NCBI GenBank assembly: GCA_002163245.1
Contig: MAAL01000020.1
Location: 1 to 64,000 of the forward strand
DNA length: 64,000 nucleotides
DNA from: Gammaproteobacteria bacterium 42_54_T18
GTDB lineage: Bacteria > Pseudomonadota > Gammaproteobacteria > Pseudomonadales > Ketobacteraceae
Direction: 5' to 3'
The translations under genes were made by a program, and so were the position numbers. Positions 54,022 through 63,674 of this stretch are shown one piece after another (the stretch's first letter is position 1; the number at the start of each line of letters is the position of its first letter). The notes under the pieces are model-generated. The model was not told where the DNA came from. It did not search any database and saw nothing but the letters and a program-made list of their open reading frames with translations.

Positions 54022-55626
54022 ATGCCACAGGTTCCACCAACCAATTTAGGTATTCGTGAATACAGTGCGGCCAAACGCAACGCCAATAACGCCTTAACAA
54101 CGAATAACCTATCTATTCGACAGCTTCCCGATGACGCTACCGATGAACTGCGCGTGGACTCGAAAAACACATCTATCCCGATCAGTGCTTTTCCACAACA
54201 CCCCGCCAGCACGTTCTCATCCACAACTGAACAAGCACTTAACCAAACCGGCAACGCTCTTGAGCAGCTTAAGGCCCTCTCCATTCGCTCAGCCAACGAC
54301 AGTACCTCAGACAAAAGTCGAGAAATATTAAATGAAGAAGCCGAAGAGCTGGTTGCCCTTATTGATCGCATTGCAAATACCACCTCACTAGACGGAAAGA
54401 ATTTATTAGATGGCAGCATCGACAGCATTTCTTTTCAAGTGAGCTTCTCCCCCCCTACACAAAAAGTAATTCAAGGCTTTAACGCAGCAACACAAGTACT
54501 AGGAAAGCTACCTGGCAGCAAACAGTCCACGGGGGATCGCGTTCAACTTCAACGCTCCGTAATCGGAAACCAAGGCATTCAAGAAGGCAATACACGCAGC
54601 AACATTATCTCTGATTTTTCAATATTAGTGGATGGTCAAAACATTAATGAAAGCATTAATATTGCAGACCAACGTTATGGCGGCCTACTTAGCAATGTTA
54701 CTAACACTCAATCCCTCACCGACAATACACATACCGACTTCAGCAGCGGGACTGCAAAAGATATCGCCAATAGAATAAATACATTGCGTAATACTGGCGA
54801 ACCAACACTGCGTACTATTTTTGCCACAGCCACCACTTCTTTTACAAGCACAGATGTTGATGACAAGGATTATTCAGGCTCTGTCAACAAATCCACAACT
54901 CAAAACATTGCCCTTGGCTCAATCGAACAGGGAGATTTCTCCATCAATGGTATTGATGTTAATTCTGTAGCCTTCTTAGAAAATGACTCGGCCAGCACAT
55001 TGGTGCACGCAATCAACGCTATTAGCGCCCTCACAGGAGTAACTGCAAGCGTTAACACACTAACCGGCGAACTATCTTTGGAAGCGGATGATGGCAGAGA
55101 CATTGTGCTCAACACATCCTCTGCTGACACAACAAATCTTATTTTTGGCGGTGGTCAACACCGCTTCAGTGAAAGTTTTTCTGATTTACGCGTTAGCGGC
55201 CGAGTAACCATATCAGCCAATGATAACGCTCATTTTTTTGGAAGCAGCAAATCATTAACTGGGTTTGATGACTTTTCATTAGATAGCACTGAAATCAATC
55301 AATTTACTAACGACACTATTGCAGATACAAACCTAACATCCGCAAGCGGCGCAAAAAAAGCAGAAATCAACATTGACCAGGCTATCAACCAAGTGAATCG
55401 TTTTAGCAATAAGCTGTCCGCATTACGTTCGGAATTTGAATCAAGCCTTAAAGCATTCGGTAGCATTTACCAAAAACCTAGAGAAAACACCGCAAATAAC
55501 ATTAATAGCACTACAGCGATTCGTTTAGCGGAACTGTCACGTAATTTAATTCAACAAAGAATTGATACCGCAGTCCAGGCACAAGCAAATGGAACATCAC
55601 AGCAAATATTATTTTATTTACGTTAA
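54022..55626 (+). CDS. Divergent flagellin-like protein
   Basis: 534 aa. The N-terminal D1 region (about 68-137) is clearly flagellin: EQALNQTGNALEQLKALSIRSA, DSTSDKSREILNEEAEELV, DRIANTTSLDGKNLLDGS. The C-terminal 85 residues match the D1/D0 end (VNRFSNKLSALRSEFES and IDTAVQAQANGTSQQILFYLR). The N-terminal D0 is aberrant: MPQ is kept but the SGLRINSAKDDAAG region is replaced by an unrelated stretch. The middle carries flagellin-IN-like repeats (SINGIDVNSVAFLEND). FlgL is less likely because of the C-terminus. No other flagellar genes are near; the gene sits inside the trp cluster on the opposite strand. Confidence 0.82.
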   Translation: MPQVPPTNLGIREYSAAKRNANNALTTNNLSIRQLPDDATDELRVDSKNTSIPISAFPQHPASTFSSTTEQALNQTGNALEQLKALSIRSANDSTSDKSREILNEEAEELVALIDRIANTTSLDGKNLLDGSIDSISFQVSFSPPTQKVIQGFNAATQVLGKLPGSKQSTGDRVQLQRSVIGNQGIQEGNTRSNIISDFSILVDGQNINESINIADQRYGGLLSNVTNTQSLTDNTHTDFSSGTAKDIANRINTLRNTGEPTLRTIFATATTSFTSTDVDDKDYSGSVNKSTTQNIALGSIEQGDFSINGIDVNSVAFLENDSASTLVHAINAISALTGVTASVNTLTGELSLEADDGRDIVLNTSSADTTNLIFGGGQHRFSESFSDLRVSGRVTISANDNAHFFGSSKSLTGFDDFSLDSTEINQFTNDTIADTNLTSASGAKKAEINIDQAINQVNRFSNKLSALRSEFESSLKAFGSIYQKPRENTANNINSTTAIRLAELSRNLIQQRIDTAVQAQANGTSQQILFYLR

Positions 55627-55693
55627 CCCCCAGTTAAAACTAGAACAAACATCAACAATCCCGGAACAGATCATTCCGTAACGGGATTATTTA

Positions 55694-56272
55694 CTACAAC
55701 TCCAAAAAATTCTTAAATAAGTCATGGCCATGTTCTGTCAATATCGATTCAGGGTGAAACTGCACCCCCGCAATCGCAAACTCTTTATGACGCAACCCCA
55801 TGATATTATCAACACTGCCATCCTGTTTCTGTGTCCAGGCTGTCACTTCCAAACAATCAGGCAACGCCTCTCGTTTTACCACCAGGGAGTGATAACGAGT
55901 CGCTTGAAAAGGGTTATTCAAGCCTTTAAACACCCCTTCGTTTCGGTGGTAAACTGCTGACGTTTTGCCGTGCATTACTTGCTCAGCTCTGACCACTTCT
56001 CCACCAAACACACTGGCAATACTCTGATGCCCTAAACACACACCTAAAATAGGCATTTTTCCCGCAAAATGTTTTATTGCCTCTACTGAAATACCGGCCT
56101 CGTTAGGAGTGCAGGGCCCTGGAGATATCACCAATTTTGATGGGTTCAACTTTTCAATATCTGCCACCGTAATTTCATCATTTCGAAATACGCGCACATC
56201 AGCCCCAAGCTCACCCAGGTATTGCACCACGTTATACGTAAATGAATCATAGTTATCGATCATTAATAACAT
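55694..56272 (-). CDS. trpG: Anthranilate synthase component II (glutamine amidotransferase)
   Basis: 192 aa. It releases ammonia from glutamine for TrpE. Class-I amidotransferase triad: GVCLGHQ (nucleophile Cys), and [11 protein letters not shown] (His, Glu). NYDSFTYN at the start and [11 protein letters not shown] are typical. It lies 22 bp after trpE on the same strand. The homologue can also serve as PabA in p-aminobenzoate synthesis, but the trpE linkage argues for Trp. Confidence 0.96.
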   Translation of the reverse strand: MLLMIDNYDSFTYNVVQYLGELGADVRVFRNDEITVADIEKLNPSKLVISPGPCTPNEAGISVEAIKHFAGKMPILGVCLGHQSIASVFGGEVVRAEQVMHGKTSAVYHRNEGVFKGLNNPFQATRYHSLVVKREALPDCLEVTAWTQKQDGSVDNIMGLRHKEFAIAGVQFHPESILTEHGHDLFKNFLEL

Positions 56273-56294
56273 GTATTCTCACCCTTTCGAATCA

Positions 56295-57797
56295 TCACTT
56301 GTTCGAACCAACCGTTGATGACTCTTGCTGTAGCCCATTAGCAGCTAATGCAGCCGCCGAGAAAATTGCTCGTGCTTTATTGTTGGTTTCTTTCCATTCC
56401 AACTTTGGAATAGAATCTGCCACCACACCGGCACCTGCTTGAATATGTAATTGGTTATCTTTGATCACCGCTGTACGAATCGCAATAGCAGTATCCATAT
56501 CTCCATGCCATGAAAGGTAACCAATCGCTCCGCCATACACTCCACGCTTCACCGGTTCAATATCATGGATAATCTCCATTGCCCGGATCTTAGGTGCTCC
56601 ACTTAATGTTCCCGCAGGGAATGTAGCTCGTAAAACATCAATGGGACCTTTACCTTCAAGCAATCGCCCTTCGACATTGGAAACTATATGCATCACATGA
56701 GAATAACGTTCGACAACCATTTTATCGGTCAACTCCACCGTACCAATATCAGCAATTCGACCGACATCATTGCGACCAAGATCAATCAACATAAGGTGTT
56801 CTGCAATCTCTTTTGGATCTGCCAACAATTCTTTTTCCATCGCAATATCATCATCCATATTTTTACCGCGACGACGGGTACCCGCAATAGGTCGAACAGT
56901 AACGATACCTTCCTCTATTCGTGCAAGTATCTCTGGCGAAGAACCTACGATATGAAAATCACCCATATTCATAAAATACATATAGGGGGATGGATTCAAA
57001 CACCGCAGTGCTCTATATAGTTGCAACGGAGGCAATTCAAAGGGCACCGTTAAACGCTGCGAAATAACCACCTGCATGGCATCACCGGCTAGTACAAACT
57101 CTTTGAGATCATCAACAGCTTGCTCAAATTCCGTTTGCTTAAAGCCCGATTCAAAATCACTTTCTACAATAGAATCATGAGCCAATGGCTCTAGTGGTGT
57201 TAACGGTTTTTTAAGATCACCAACAATATCATCAAGACGTTGCTGGGCGTACTGATAGGCATCATCCTCTTCAGGGTTAGCATGTACGATAACAAACAAC
57301 GACGCCTGCAGATTGTCAAACACTACAATTTCATCAGACACCATCAACATAATATCCGGTGTTCCAATAGGGTCTGGGTTTGCAGGTTTATTTAAACGGC
57401 TTTCAATGTAACGCACGATATCGTAACCAAAGTACCCGACCAAACCACCGTTAAAACGCGGCAGCCCAGATAGCTCTGGCACACGATAACGTGCTTGAAA
57501 CTGCTCTACAAATTCTAGTGGGTCTTCTACTTGGTGCTCTTCTACTTGCACACCGTTATCTTCAATCACCACACGTCGATCAAATACTTTCATCGTACGT
57601 TGGCAAGGCAAACCAATAATTGAGTACCGCCCCCATTTTTCACCACCATGAACGGACTCAAACAAATAAGAATGAGGGCCATCAGCCAGCTTAAGATAAG
57701 TACTTAATGGGGTTTCTAAATCAGCTAGCACTTCGCGCATTACGGGTATTCGGTTGTACCCTTGCGCCGCCAGCAATTCAAACTGTTCCGGAGACAT
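56295..57797 (-). CDS. trpE: Anthranilate synthase component I
   Basis: 500 aa. It converts chorismate to anthranilate with TrpG. Chorismate-binding signatures: [47 protein letters not shown] and [18 protein letters not shown]. The N-terminal SYLFES stretch corresponds to the LLES-type element of the Trp feedback site. An AGGACAG ribosome-binding site precedes ATG 57797. The 390-bp upstream region encodes a leader peptide with Trp codons, so transcription is probably attenuation-controlled. Confidence 0.97.
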   Translation of the reverse strand: MSPEQFELLAAQGYNRIPVMREVLADLETPLSTYLKLADGPHSYLFESVHGGEKWGRYSIIGLPCQRTMKVFDRRVVIEDNGVQVEEHQVEDPLEFVEQFQARYRVPELSGLPRFNGGLVGYFGYDIVRYIESRLNKPANPDPIGTPDIMLMVSDEIVVFDNLQASLFVIVHANPEEDDAYQYAQQRLDDIVGDLKKPLTPLEPLAHDSIVESDFESGFKQTEFEQAVDDLKEFVLAGDAMQVVISQRLTVPFELPPLQLYRALRCLNPSPYMYFMNMGDFHIVGSSPEILARIEEGIVTVRPIAGTRRRGKNMDDDIAMEKELLADPKEIAEHLMLIDLGRNDVGRIADIGTVELTDKMVVERYSHVMHIVSNVEGRLLEGKGPIDVLRATFPAGTLSGAPKIRAMEIIHDIEPVKRGVYGGAIGYLSWHGDMDTAIAIRTAVIKDNQLHIQAGAGVVADSIPKLEWKETNNKARAIFSAAALAANGLQQESSTVGSNK

Positions 57798-57922
57798 GAT
57801 TCTGTCCTGTTATGCTAATTTTTTACGATGTACCAGGCCCTATAAAGGGAGGCATCAAAAGAAAAGAATAGTAAAAGTGTAGACTTTCTGCCGTAGGAGC
57901 TAAATAGCCAGGCAGGAAAATA
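57798..57922 (-). promoter_or_regulatory. Candidate attenuator region between trpL and trpE
   Basis: After the leader stop the RNA can form CTGCC/GGCAG (57911-57915 with 57888-57892) enclosing a smaller hairpin, followed by a U-rich run (about 57861-57880). This is a candidate terminator, though the U-run is not immediately adjacent. Upstream, CAGTAC/GTACTG inside the leader ORF gives a 6-bp stem and CATCG/CGATG encloses the first Trp codon. The exact switching pairs were not worked out. Confidence 0.45.
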
Positions 57923-57985
57923 TCACCATCGCCAACGATGTGATAGAAGAGAAGTGTCAGTACGAACCTGCTGTACTGTTGTCAT
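57923..57985 (-). CDS. trpL: trp leader peptide
   Basis: A 20-codon reading frame, from ATG 57985 to TGA 57923-57925, ends ...SLLSHRWRW, with Trp at positions 18 and 20 just before the stop. It lies about 125 bp upstream of trpE on the same strand with hairpin-forming sequence between them, the arrangement of a classical Trp attenuator. Two Trp codons in 20 at the very end is very unlikely by chance. There is no strong Shine-Dalgarno, only a CACG stretch. It was not in the ordinary gene length range and so is easily missed. Confidence 0.85.
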   Translation of the reverse strand: MTTVQQVRTDTSLLSHRWRW

Positions 57986-58190
57986 AGAAACGTGAGTAGC
58001 CACGATAACAATTCCGATAGTTTTCAAAAAACGTCAATTAAAGTGCCGATAACAAAGCAATATGCTTAGAAGGTACACTACTTTTACTTGAGCCTCAAGC
58101 ATTAGCGTAGAGTATGCTAAGCAAGTCGCATACTCAAATCAACATGCGGTTAAAAGCCGGATTTAATAACGTTAAGTATTAGCCCAACAC

Positions 58191-58889
58191 CTAACCTTCC
58201 AGCAGTTCAACCACTGAACTCACCAAACAATCCGGCTTACTAGAGCTAATAGGCTCCCCGTGATTATATCCATAATCCACGCATACCACTTTAAAAAATG
58301 ATGCCCTGGACGCCTCAACATCACTTTTAGAATCCCCAACCATCAAACAATTCATGGGGTTTGCTCCCGACCTCATCGCGGCATACAGCAATGGCTCTGG
58401 GTGAGGTTTTTGGTGCGTCAAACTATCACCGCTCAACACAATATTAAAGTACATGTCTAAACTAAGCTGCGCTAATAATGTTGCAGTAAATTGAGCAGGC
58501 TTGTTGGTGATTAACACCATCGGTATTCCTAGACCTTTTAGCGCTTTTAGCGTTTTCTCGACCCCTGGATACAGCTGACTGTATTTACCGTTGCACGACG
58601 TGTAGTTCTGATAAAAACAAGTCATTGCATTAGCCAACAAGGTTTCTGAAACTTTTTTTGCCTGCTCATCCGTCCCGTCTTTTGACAATGCTCGTCGCAC
58701 TAACATTTCTGCGCCGTTGCCAACCCAACAGCGAACACGTTCCTCTCCTGCTGGCTGTCGCCCCAGTTGGCCAAGCATTTGGTCTACCGCTTCGGTGAGA
58801 TCTGGAACGCTATCCACTAACGTTCCGTCCAAATCAAATGCGATTAATTCCGGCGTACCAGAAAATAACGTTTGAAATACTGCACTCAC
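58191..58889 (-). CDS. gph: Phosphoglycolate phosphatase (HAD family)
   Basis: 232 aa. It removes phosphate from 2-phosphoglycolate, a product of DNA repair and oxygenation reactions. HAD motifs: FDLDGTLVDSVPDL (nucleophile Asp and acid Asp), LITNKPA (motif II), KPHPEPL (motif III Lys) and MVGDSKSDVEASRA (motif IV). Position between rpe and trpE is the common gammaproteobacterial order. It ends 206 bp before the trp leader, so trp is likely a separate unit. Confidence 0.92.
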   Translation of the reverse strand: MSAVFQTLFSGTPELIAFDLDGTLVDSVPDLTEAVDQMLGQLGRQPAGEERVRCWVGNGAEMLVRRALSKDGTDEQAKKVSETLLANAMTCFYQNYTSCNGKYSQLYPGVEKTLKALKGLGIPMVLITNKPAQFTATLLAQLSLDMYFNIVLSGDSLTHQKPHPEPLLYAAMRSGANPMNCLMVGDSKSDVEASRASFFKVVCVDYGYNHGEPISSSKPDCLVSSVVELLEG

Positions 58890-58978
58890 AGATAACTCCT
58901 TAACAACACTTTCAGGATTATGCTTTTCAATACTACATTTCCAAAACTCTTACTTCTATGATCACACGTATTCAGAGG

Positions 58979-59647
58979 TTATACCTTCGCCAATTCTGAT
59001 CGCATATCATCAATCACTTGCTTGTAATTTTCAGCACCAAAAATTGCAGAACCAGCCACAAAAGTATCTGCACCTGCCGCCGCAATTTCCCTAATATTTT
59101 TAACACCGACACCACCATCAACCTCGAGACGAATATCAAGCCCACTGTCGTCAATAAGCTTGCGCACCTGTTTTAATTTCGACAGGGTTCCGGGAATGAA
59201 CTTCTGCCCGCCGAAACCAGGATTCACCGACATCAACAAAATCATGTCCATTTTATCCATTACATGATCAAGGTAGTGAAGTGGTGTGGCTGGATTAAAA
59301 ACCAACCCAGCTTTGCAGCCAGCATCTTTAATCATTTGTAAACTGCGATCAACATGGTCACTGGCTTCAGGATGAAAAGTGATATAACTTGCGCCCGCAT
59401 CAAGAAACTCAGCAATCATACGATCCACTGGGCTCACCATTAAATGCACATCAATAGGTGCTGTTACACCGTGGTTTCTTAGGGCTTTACACACCATTGG
59501 GCCGATTGTCAGATTGGGCACATAGTGATTATCCATCACGTCAAAATGCACAATATCTGCTCCATCTTTTAACACTTGGTCAACATCACGCCCCAAGTTC
59601 GCAAAATCTGCGGAAAGAATAGAAGGGGCTATTTTATAGTCGGCCAT
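58979..59647 (-). CDS. rpe: Ribulose-phosphate 3-epimerase
   Basis: 222 aa. It interconverts ribulose-5-phosphate and xylulose-5-phosphate in the pentose-phosphate pathway. Motifs: [31 protein letters not shown] (metal His and Asp), IDVHLMV (His), [21 protein letters not shown] and [13 protein letters not shown] (second Asp). Standard length. It starts the rpe-gph block with an 89-bp gap to gph. Confidence 0.96.
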   Translation of the reverse strand: MADYKIAPSILSADFANLGRDVDQVLKDGADIVHFDVMDNHYVPNLTIGPMVCKALRNHGVTAPIDVHLMVSPVDRMIAEFLDAGASYITFHPEASDHVDRSLQMIKDAGCKAGLVFNPATPLHYLDHVMDKMDMILLMSVNPGFGGQKFIPGTLSKLKQVRKLIDDSGLDIRLEVDGGVGVKNIREIAAAGADTFVAGSAIFGAENYKQVIDDMRSELAKV

Positions 59648-59722
59648 AACGTAGTTGCCTTGTTGATAACTTTTAGATGAATAAGCCAGGCATTGTACAC
59701 GATAAAACCTATACTTCTGTAG

Positions 59723-60883
59723 ATGATTTGTAGATGCCTGAACACATTTTTTTACGCATTGATACTTTTAGTCGCACAAAGTATCTCTCCCGTTTTAAAC
59801 ACGCCGTTTTTTGCAGCGGAAGCTGATGCGCCTGTAGATCCCTCATCCCTTCCAGATTCCACTCTCGCCCCCAAAGGCGTTAACAACGATGTTGAAAAGG
59901 CGCCTCCCCGAGAGCTCAGAAAGCCCCCCGTCAGAGCCGAACTCACTGCTAACAAGGCGCTTGCTCAAGAACTTAAGTTACATGGACTTAGTGACAACGA
60001 AATATTGTGGCTAGGCGAAGGTAAAAACCTATATCTAGGTCTGATGACGGCGGATTTTAGCGGCTTACCTGTAGGTAATATGCTGATTTTACACGATAAT
60101 CAGCAACACCCAGATTGGCCAGGGACAATTCACGCGCTTCGAACAGAACTCCCCCAAAATGGCTGGTCAACACTCTCAATATCAGTCCCCTATTTTGATG
60201 TAAGGGTTCCCCTCCCTAAAAGGGAAGAAAAACCAAATATTACGCCGGGACCAGCAACCGCTCTCGAAGAAAGTAATAACGAAAATTCAGCGGATAATAG
60301 TGAAAGCAAAGATGCAGAGACCGCAGACGATGAAGCCCCGAAAAACCCAATGGAATCTGCCAGTGACGCTGTTGAAGCAAGAGAAATTGCAGATCAACTT
60401 CCAACCAAACAAGATGAAGACAAGCCCGCCCCCTCCGTAGAATACCCAAAAGAAGAAATCCCAAACATTGTTGAGCAACGTATTCGAGAGGGTATCTCAG
60501 CATTACAAGAGCAAAACTCTTTGCCTATTATTGTTATTGCGACGGGGTTATCTGCAACGTGGGCCATTAATATAATTGCCAAGATGCAATCCAGCGATAT
60601 TAAAGGCTTGGTGGTCATTGACCCTGTGATACCTTTTGGCATCGATGACTTGGACACCGTAAAGGACATTGCCAACCTCAATATCCCAGTATTAGATATT
60701 ACTCCAACCACAGGGCAGCGTAGCCCAGCTAACCAACGTAGCCAAAGCATGAAAAAAGCTAGAAACCAATTGTACCAGCAACGGGTTATTGCCGGCTCTG
60801 CCCTTAACTTTAGTCAACAATCCCATCAAGTTGTTATGACTGTTCGTGGTTGGTGGAAGCGTTATTTCTCACGCTCCTTTTGA
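59723..60883 (+). CDS. DUF3530-family exported protein
   Basis: 386 aa. N-terminal signal (about 8-32). The family's alpha/beta-hydrolase-like core is visible: [52 protein letters not shown] and [12 protein letters not shown]. In place of the nucleophile elbow GxSxG there is ATGLSATW, so hydrolase activity is not assured. Between residues about 160 and 245 lies an acidic, low-complexity insertion rich in Glu, Asp, Ser and Pro that is longer than needed by the fold. The gene is divergent from rpe and converges with djlA. The function is unknown. Confidence 0.72.
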   Translation: MICRCLNTFFYALILLVAQSISPVLNTPFFAAEADAPVDPSSLPDSTLAPKGVNNDVEKAPPRELRKPPVRAELTANKALAQELKLHGLSDNEILWLGEGKNLYLGLMTADFSGLPVGNMLILHDNQQHPDWPGTIHALRTELPQNGWSTLSISVPYFDVRVPLPKREEKPNITPGPATALEESNNENSADNSESKDAETADDEAPKNPMESASDAVEAREIADQLPTKQDEDKPAPSVEYPKEEIPNIVEQRIREGISALQEQNSLPIIVIATGLSATWAINIIAKMQSSDIKGLVVIDPVIPFGIDDLDTVKDIANLNIPVLDITPTTGQRSPANQRSQSMKKARNQLYQQRVIAGSALNFSQQSHQVVMTVRGWWKRYFSRSF

Positions 60884-60911
60884 ATTTTCAAATCTATACC
60901 AAACGGCGTCA

Positions 60912-61769
60912 TCAAGCTGTATCCGGCTTCTCTGTCTTATGCTGTTTTTGAATCATTTCATACGCGGCACGGATGGTTTGGGTTTTCTCGGTCGCCATCG
61001 TCACCATTTCTTCCGGCAAACCTCGGGCGATCATTTTATCTGGGTGATGCTGATTCATTTGTCGACGATACGCTTTTTTCAACTCTGCCATGGTTACCGT
61101 AGGTGAAACCCCTAGCACGCTGTAAGCTTTTTGTTGCAAATCTGACGATGATTCTGGTGTTTTTTGCTGAGATTTTTTGTCATTAAAATCTTGAGACGCT
61201 TGCGCACTTCTTACTAAACGCTCCAACTTTGAGGTGGAGAATTGAATTGTAGAGGCTATATGCGTTAACGCCGCCCATTCTTTTTGTGCCATTGTGCCAT
61301 CTGCTAATGCTTCCTGCACAAGCATTTCCATAAATAGCTGCGGCAATGTTGAGCGACGCCCACAGGCTTTTTGTAGACGTTTCAGATCCAGAGTAATGTC
61401 GTAAGACGTACTTTTCCCTTTATCGAAACGCTCAATGGCTTCTTGCTTCTTCTCCGGCGTCAGCCCCATGCGCTCCATAACTTGCATGGTCCAGTTGATT
61501 TCCGCCTGGCAAACAACCCCGTCACACTTAGCAATACGACCTAGGCACACAAATGTTGCATCAAAAAATGCCCGTTGAATGTCACCCTCTCGCAACTCTG
61601 ATTTACGATATGCAGCATGATATAATCCATTACTCAGCTGAATAACCGTATCAAACTGCCGGCCAAGCAAGGCTCCAACACCCGCTCCGACAACACCGAG
61701 CACACCTCCGCCTGCCAAGAAATACCCCATCACCACACCAAGCAACGGCCCGAGCCAAATTAACTGCAT
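60912..61769 (-). CDS. djlA: Co-chaperone DjlA
   Basis: 285 aa. An N-terminal glycine-rich TM (about 4-36) anchors it in the inner membrane, with the glycine zipper typical of DjlA. A TerB-like domain (about 50-170) follows, then a C-terminal J-domain (about 218-282) with the HPD motif in NQHHPDKM that stimulates DnaK ATPase. The length is close to E. coli DjlA (271 aa). It starts the djlA-murU-amgK side of the lptD locus; 12 bp separate it from murU. Confidence 0.9.
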   Translation of the reverse strand: MQLIWLGPLLGVVMGYFLAGGGVLGVVGAGVGALLGRQFDTVIQLSNGLYHAAYRKSELREGDIQRAFFDATFVCLGRIAKCDGVVCQAEINWTMQVMERMGLTPEKKQEAIERFDKGKSTSYDITLDLKRLQKACGRRSTLPQLFMEMLVQEALADGTMAQKEWAALTHIASTIQFSTSKLERLVRSAQASQDFNDKKSQQKTPESSSDLQQKAYSVLGVSPTVTMAELKKAYRRQMNQHHPDKMIARGLPEEMVTMATEKTQTIRAAYEMIQKQHKTEKPDTA

Positions 61770-61781
61770 GTATCTGTTCCC

Positions 61782-62474
61782 CTAATTCAAACTGTCGAGC
61801 CTATCTGGCGTTCCAACGTCAACCCACTCACCCTTATACAATTCACCGCTCACCTGCTCCAATCCCATTGCCTGTCTTAGCAATGGGGCCAGTGGAAATT
61901 TTCCGCTGGCCCCTAGGTCAAAGAGATCCCTGTGCATCACCGATATACCTGCGAAGGTATAACATGCTGCGTAGTCATTCACTGAAAGCTCCTTTGTTGA
62001 AAGCAATCCAGTGGATTCATTTAAACAGAAGTCTCCCGCAACATTGTGGTCTGGGTTTGGCACTAACACAAGGTGGGCGCTTACCCTCCTATCTTTGGAA
62101 CGATCCAAAATGGAAACCAGATTCTCCACAGGATAATCTGTCCATACATCACTGTTAATCACTATAAAGTGATTATCATCCAGTAATCTTTCATTTAACG
62201 CTTGAACAATCCCGCCACCCGTTTCTAAACATTCTGCTTCTTTGGAGTAATTAATAGTAATATTCCATCGACTACCATCACCCAAATAATCCATGATCTG
62301 ATCAGCTAGATAACAAACATTTATCACTACCTGAGAGAATCCCGCTGCCACTAATCGCTCGATGTGGTGCTCTATTAACGGCTTCCCAGCAATTTTGAGT
62401 AATGGCTTTGGGCAGCTTGCGGTTAAAGCACCCATACGTTCACCACGCCCAGCAGCTAACAACATTACCTTCAT
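61782..62474 (-). CDS. murU: N-acetylmuramate alpha-1-phosphate uridylyltransferase
   Basis: 230 aa. It makes UDP-MurNAc from MurNAc-1-phosphate in the fosfomycin-bypassing cell-wall recycling route known from Pseudomonas. Nucleotidyltransferase motifs: MLLAAGRGERMG (G-x-G-x-R), CPKPLLKIAGKPLIEHHIERL, VINSDVWTDYP (metal Asp), GEWVDVGTPDRL. Its ATG overlaps the amgK stop by 4 bp (ATGA type), indicating coupled translation. The context with amgK and lptD is conserved in Pseudomonads. Confidence 0.93.
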   Translation of the reverse strand: MKVMLLAAGRGERMGALTASCPKPLLKIAGKPLIEHHIERLVAAGFSQVVINVCYLADQIMDYLGDGSRWNITINYSKEAECLETGGGIVQALNERLLDDNHFIVINSDVWTDYPVENLVSILDRSKDRRVSAHLVLVPNPDHNVAGDFCLNESTGLLSTKELSVNDYAACYTFAGISVMHRDLFDLGASGKFPLAPLLRQAMGLEQVSGELYKGEWVDVGTPDRLDSLN

Positions 62475-63532
62475 AGAAAAAACTCTTGAGCTTCCGGTTG
62501 CTTATGTATCAACGCAGGTACAACAATATCCAACAACATTACTCTGAGATCTCCTAGCGCCTTCACGCCCTCCGTTTCCTCGACAAGATAACTGACCGTA
62601 CGTGGTATGTCTGCAAGGTAGCCCGTCTTATTGTCTCGATAACACAGCCGCGAAAAGATACCTGCAACTTTTAGATGTCGCTGTACAGCCATGGTATTAA
62701 ACCAATGCATAAATTGCTTAGCATCTACTTCACTCACCATACCCTCATGTTCAGGGTCTTCTTGCAGCAATTTGAAGAAATACAATGCCCACTCATCCAC
62801 TTGCTGCTTAGGCCACTTACAATAACTGTCTTTCAGCAAAGATATAACGTCGTAGGTTATTGGGCCATGAACTGCGTCCTGAAAATCAATCACCCCTAGA
62901 GAATCGTCCTTTAACAACATCAAGTTTCGCGAGTGATAATCACGATGAACAGTTACCTGCGGTTGCTCCAGAGCCTCACCTATTAAATAGGCGTAGCTTT
63001 TCTTCAGCATAGCTCGATCTGCCTCTCCAAGAATTAAACCCAGATGGCGCTCTAAAAACCAGTCTGTAAACAACGACATCTCAGTCATTAACAAAGAATA
63101 ATCATAAGCAGGCAAAGGTGTTTCAAAGCTGCTGCGCTGTATAGGTAACAACCCTTGCAAAGCTTTCTGGTAATACCCATCTACAGAGGCCTCTGTCAGC
63201 AACGGCAACAGCAGGCTATTTCCCAAGTCTGACAGCAACATAAAGCCTTGTTTATAGTCCACTTCATATACTTCTGGCACTCGAACGCCAAAATCCCCCA
63301 ATACCTTTGCGATGGTTACAAATGATGGGTTGTCTTCCTTATCCGGAGGGGCATCAACAGCAATGACACTGACTGCATGATCTTCTGTGACGTTAAACTT
63401 CGCGCGAAAATACCGTCTAAAACTGGCATCTCCCGATACTACCTCTAATACTTCTGGCAACAAATGGGCAGGAACCTTTGGTGCTAACTGCTCTCTTACC
63501 CATAAGGTTAATTGGTCTCTTCTTTGATCCAT
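62471..63532 (-). CDS. amgK: N-acetylmuramate/N-acetylglucosamine kinase
   Basis: 353 aa. It phosphorylates MurNAc at C1, the step before MurU. An aminoglycoside-phosphotransferase fold is shown by VTVHRDYHSRNLMLLKDDSLGVIDFQDAVHGP (catalytic HRDxHxxN and metal-binding DFQDA). ASFRRYFRAKF in the N-lobe is typical of AmgK. It is divergent from lptD with a 142-bp gap, as in Pseudomonas. It heads the amgK-murU-djlA transcript. Confidence 0.93.
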   Translation of the reverse strand: MDQRRDQLTLWVREQLAPKVPAHLLPEVLEVVSGDASFRRYFRAKFNVTEDHAVSVIAVDAPPDKEDNPSFVTIAKVLGDFGVRVPEVYEVDYKQGFMLLSDLGNSLLLPLLTEASVDGYYQKALQGLLPIQRSSFETPLPAYDYSLLMTEMSLFTDWFLERHLGLILGEADRAMLKKSYAYLIGEALEQPQVTVHRDYHSRNLMLLKDDSLGVIDFQDAVHGPITYDVISLLKDSYCKWPKQQVDEWALYFFKLLQEDPEHEGMVSEVDAKQFMHWFNTMAVQRHLKVAGIFSRLCYRDNKTGYLADIPRTVSYLVEETEGVKALGDLRVMLLDIVVPALIHKQPEAQEFFL

Positions 63533-63674
63533 GGTAAAACTGCACGACTCCGAGGCTGGCTTCTCCCTAATTGGTGCTATTAGGGCTCATAAACTCTTAA
63601 GTTTTTGGGGTGTCCAAAAGCGTTATACAGTATCATGCTCCCAAAGTGAGATAACACAATATTTTCAGGTATTT

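Noticed and set aside
54022-55626. Reading the flagellin-like protein as hook-associated FlgL
   Set aside because: The C-terminal pattern (AVQAQAN...QQILFYLR) and N-terminal D1 repeats match flagellin better than FlgL.
58021-58080. trp promoter with TTGACG -35 near 58033-58038
   Set aside because: No -10 hexamer at acceptable spacing could be identified with confidence.
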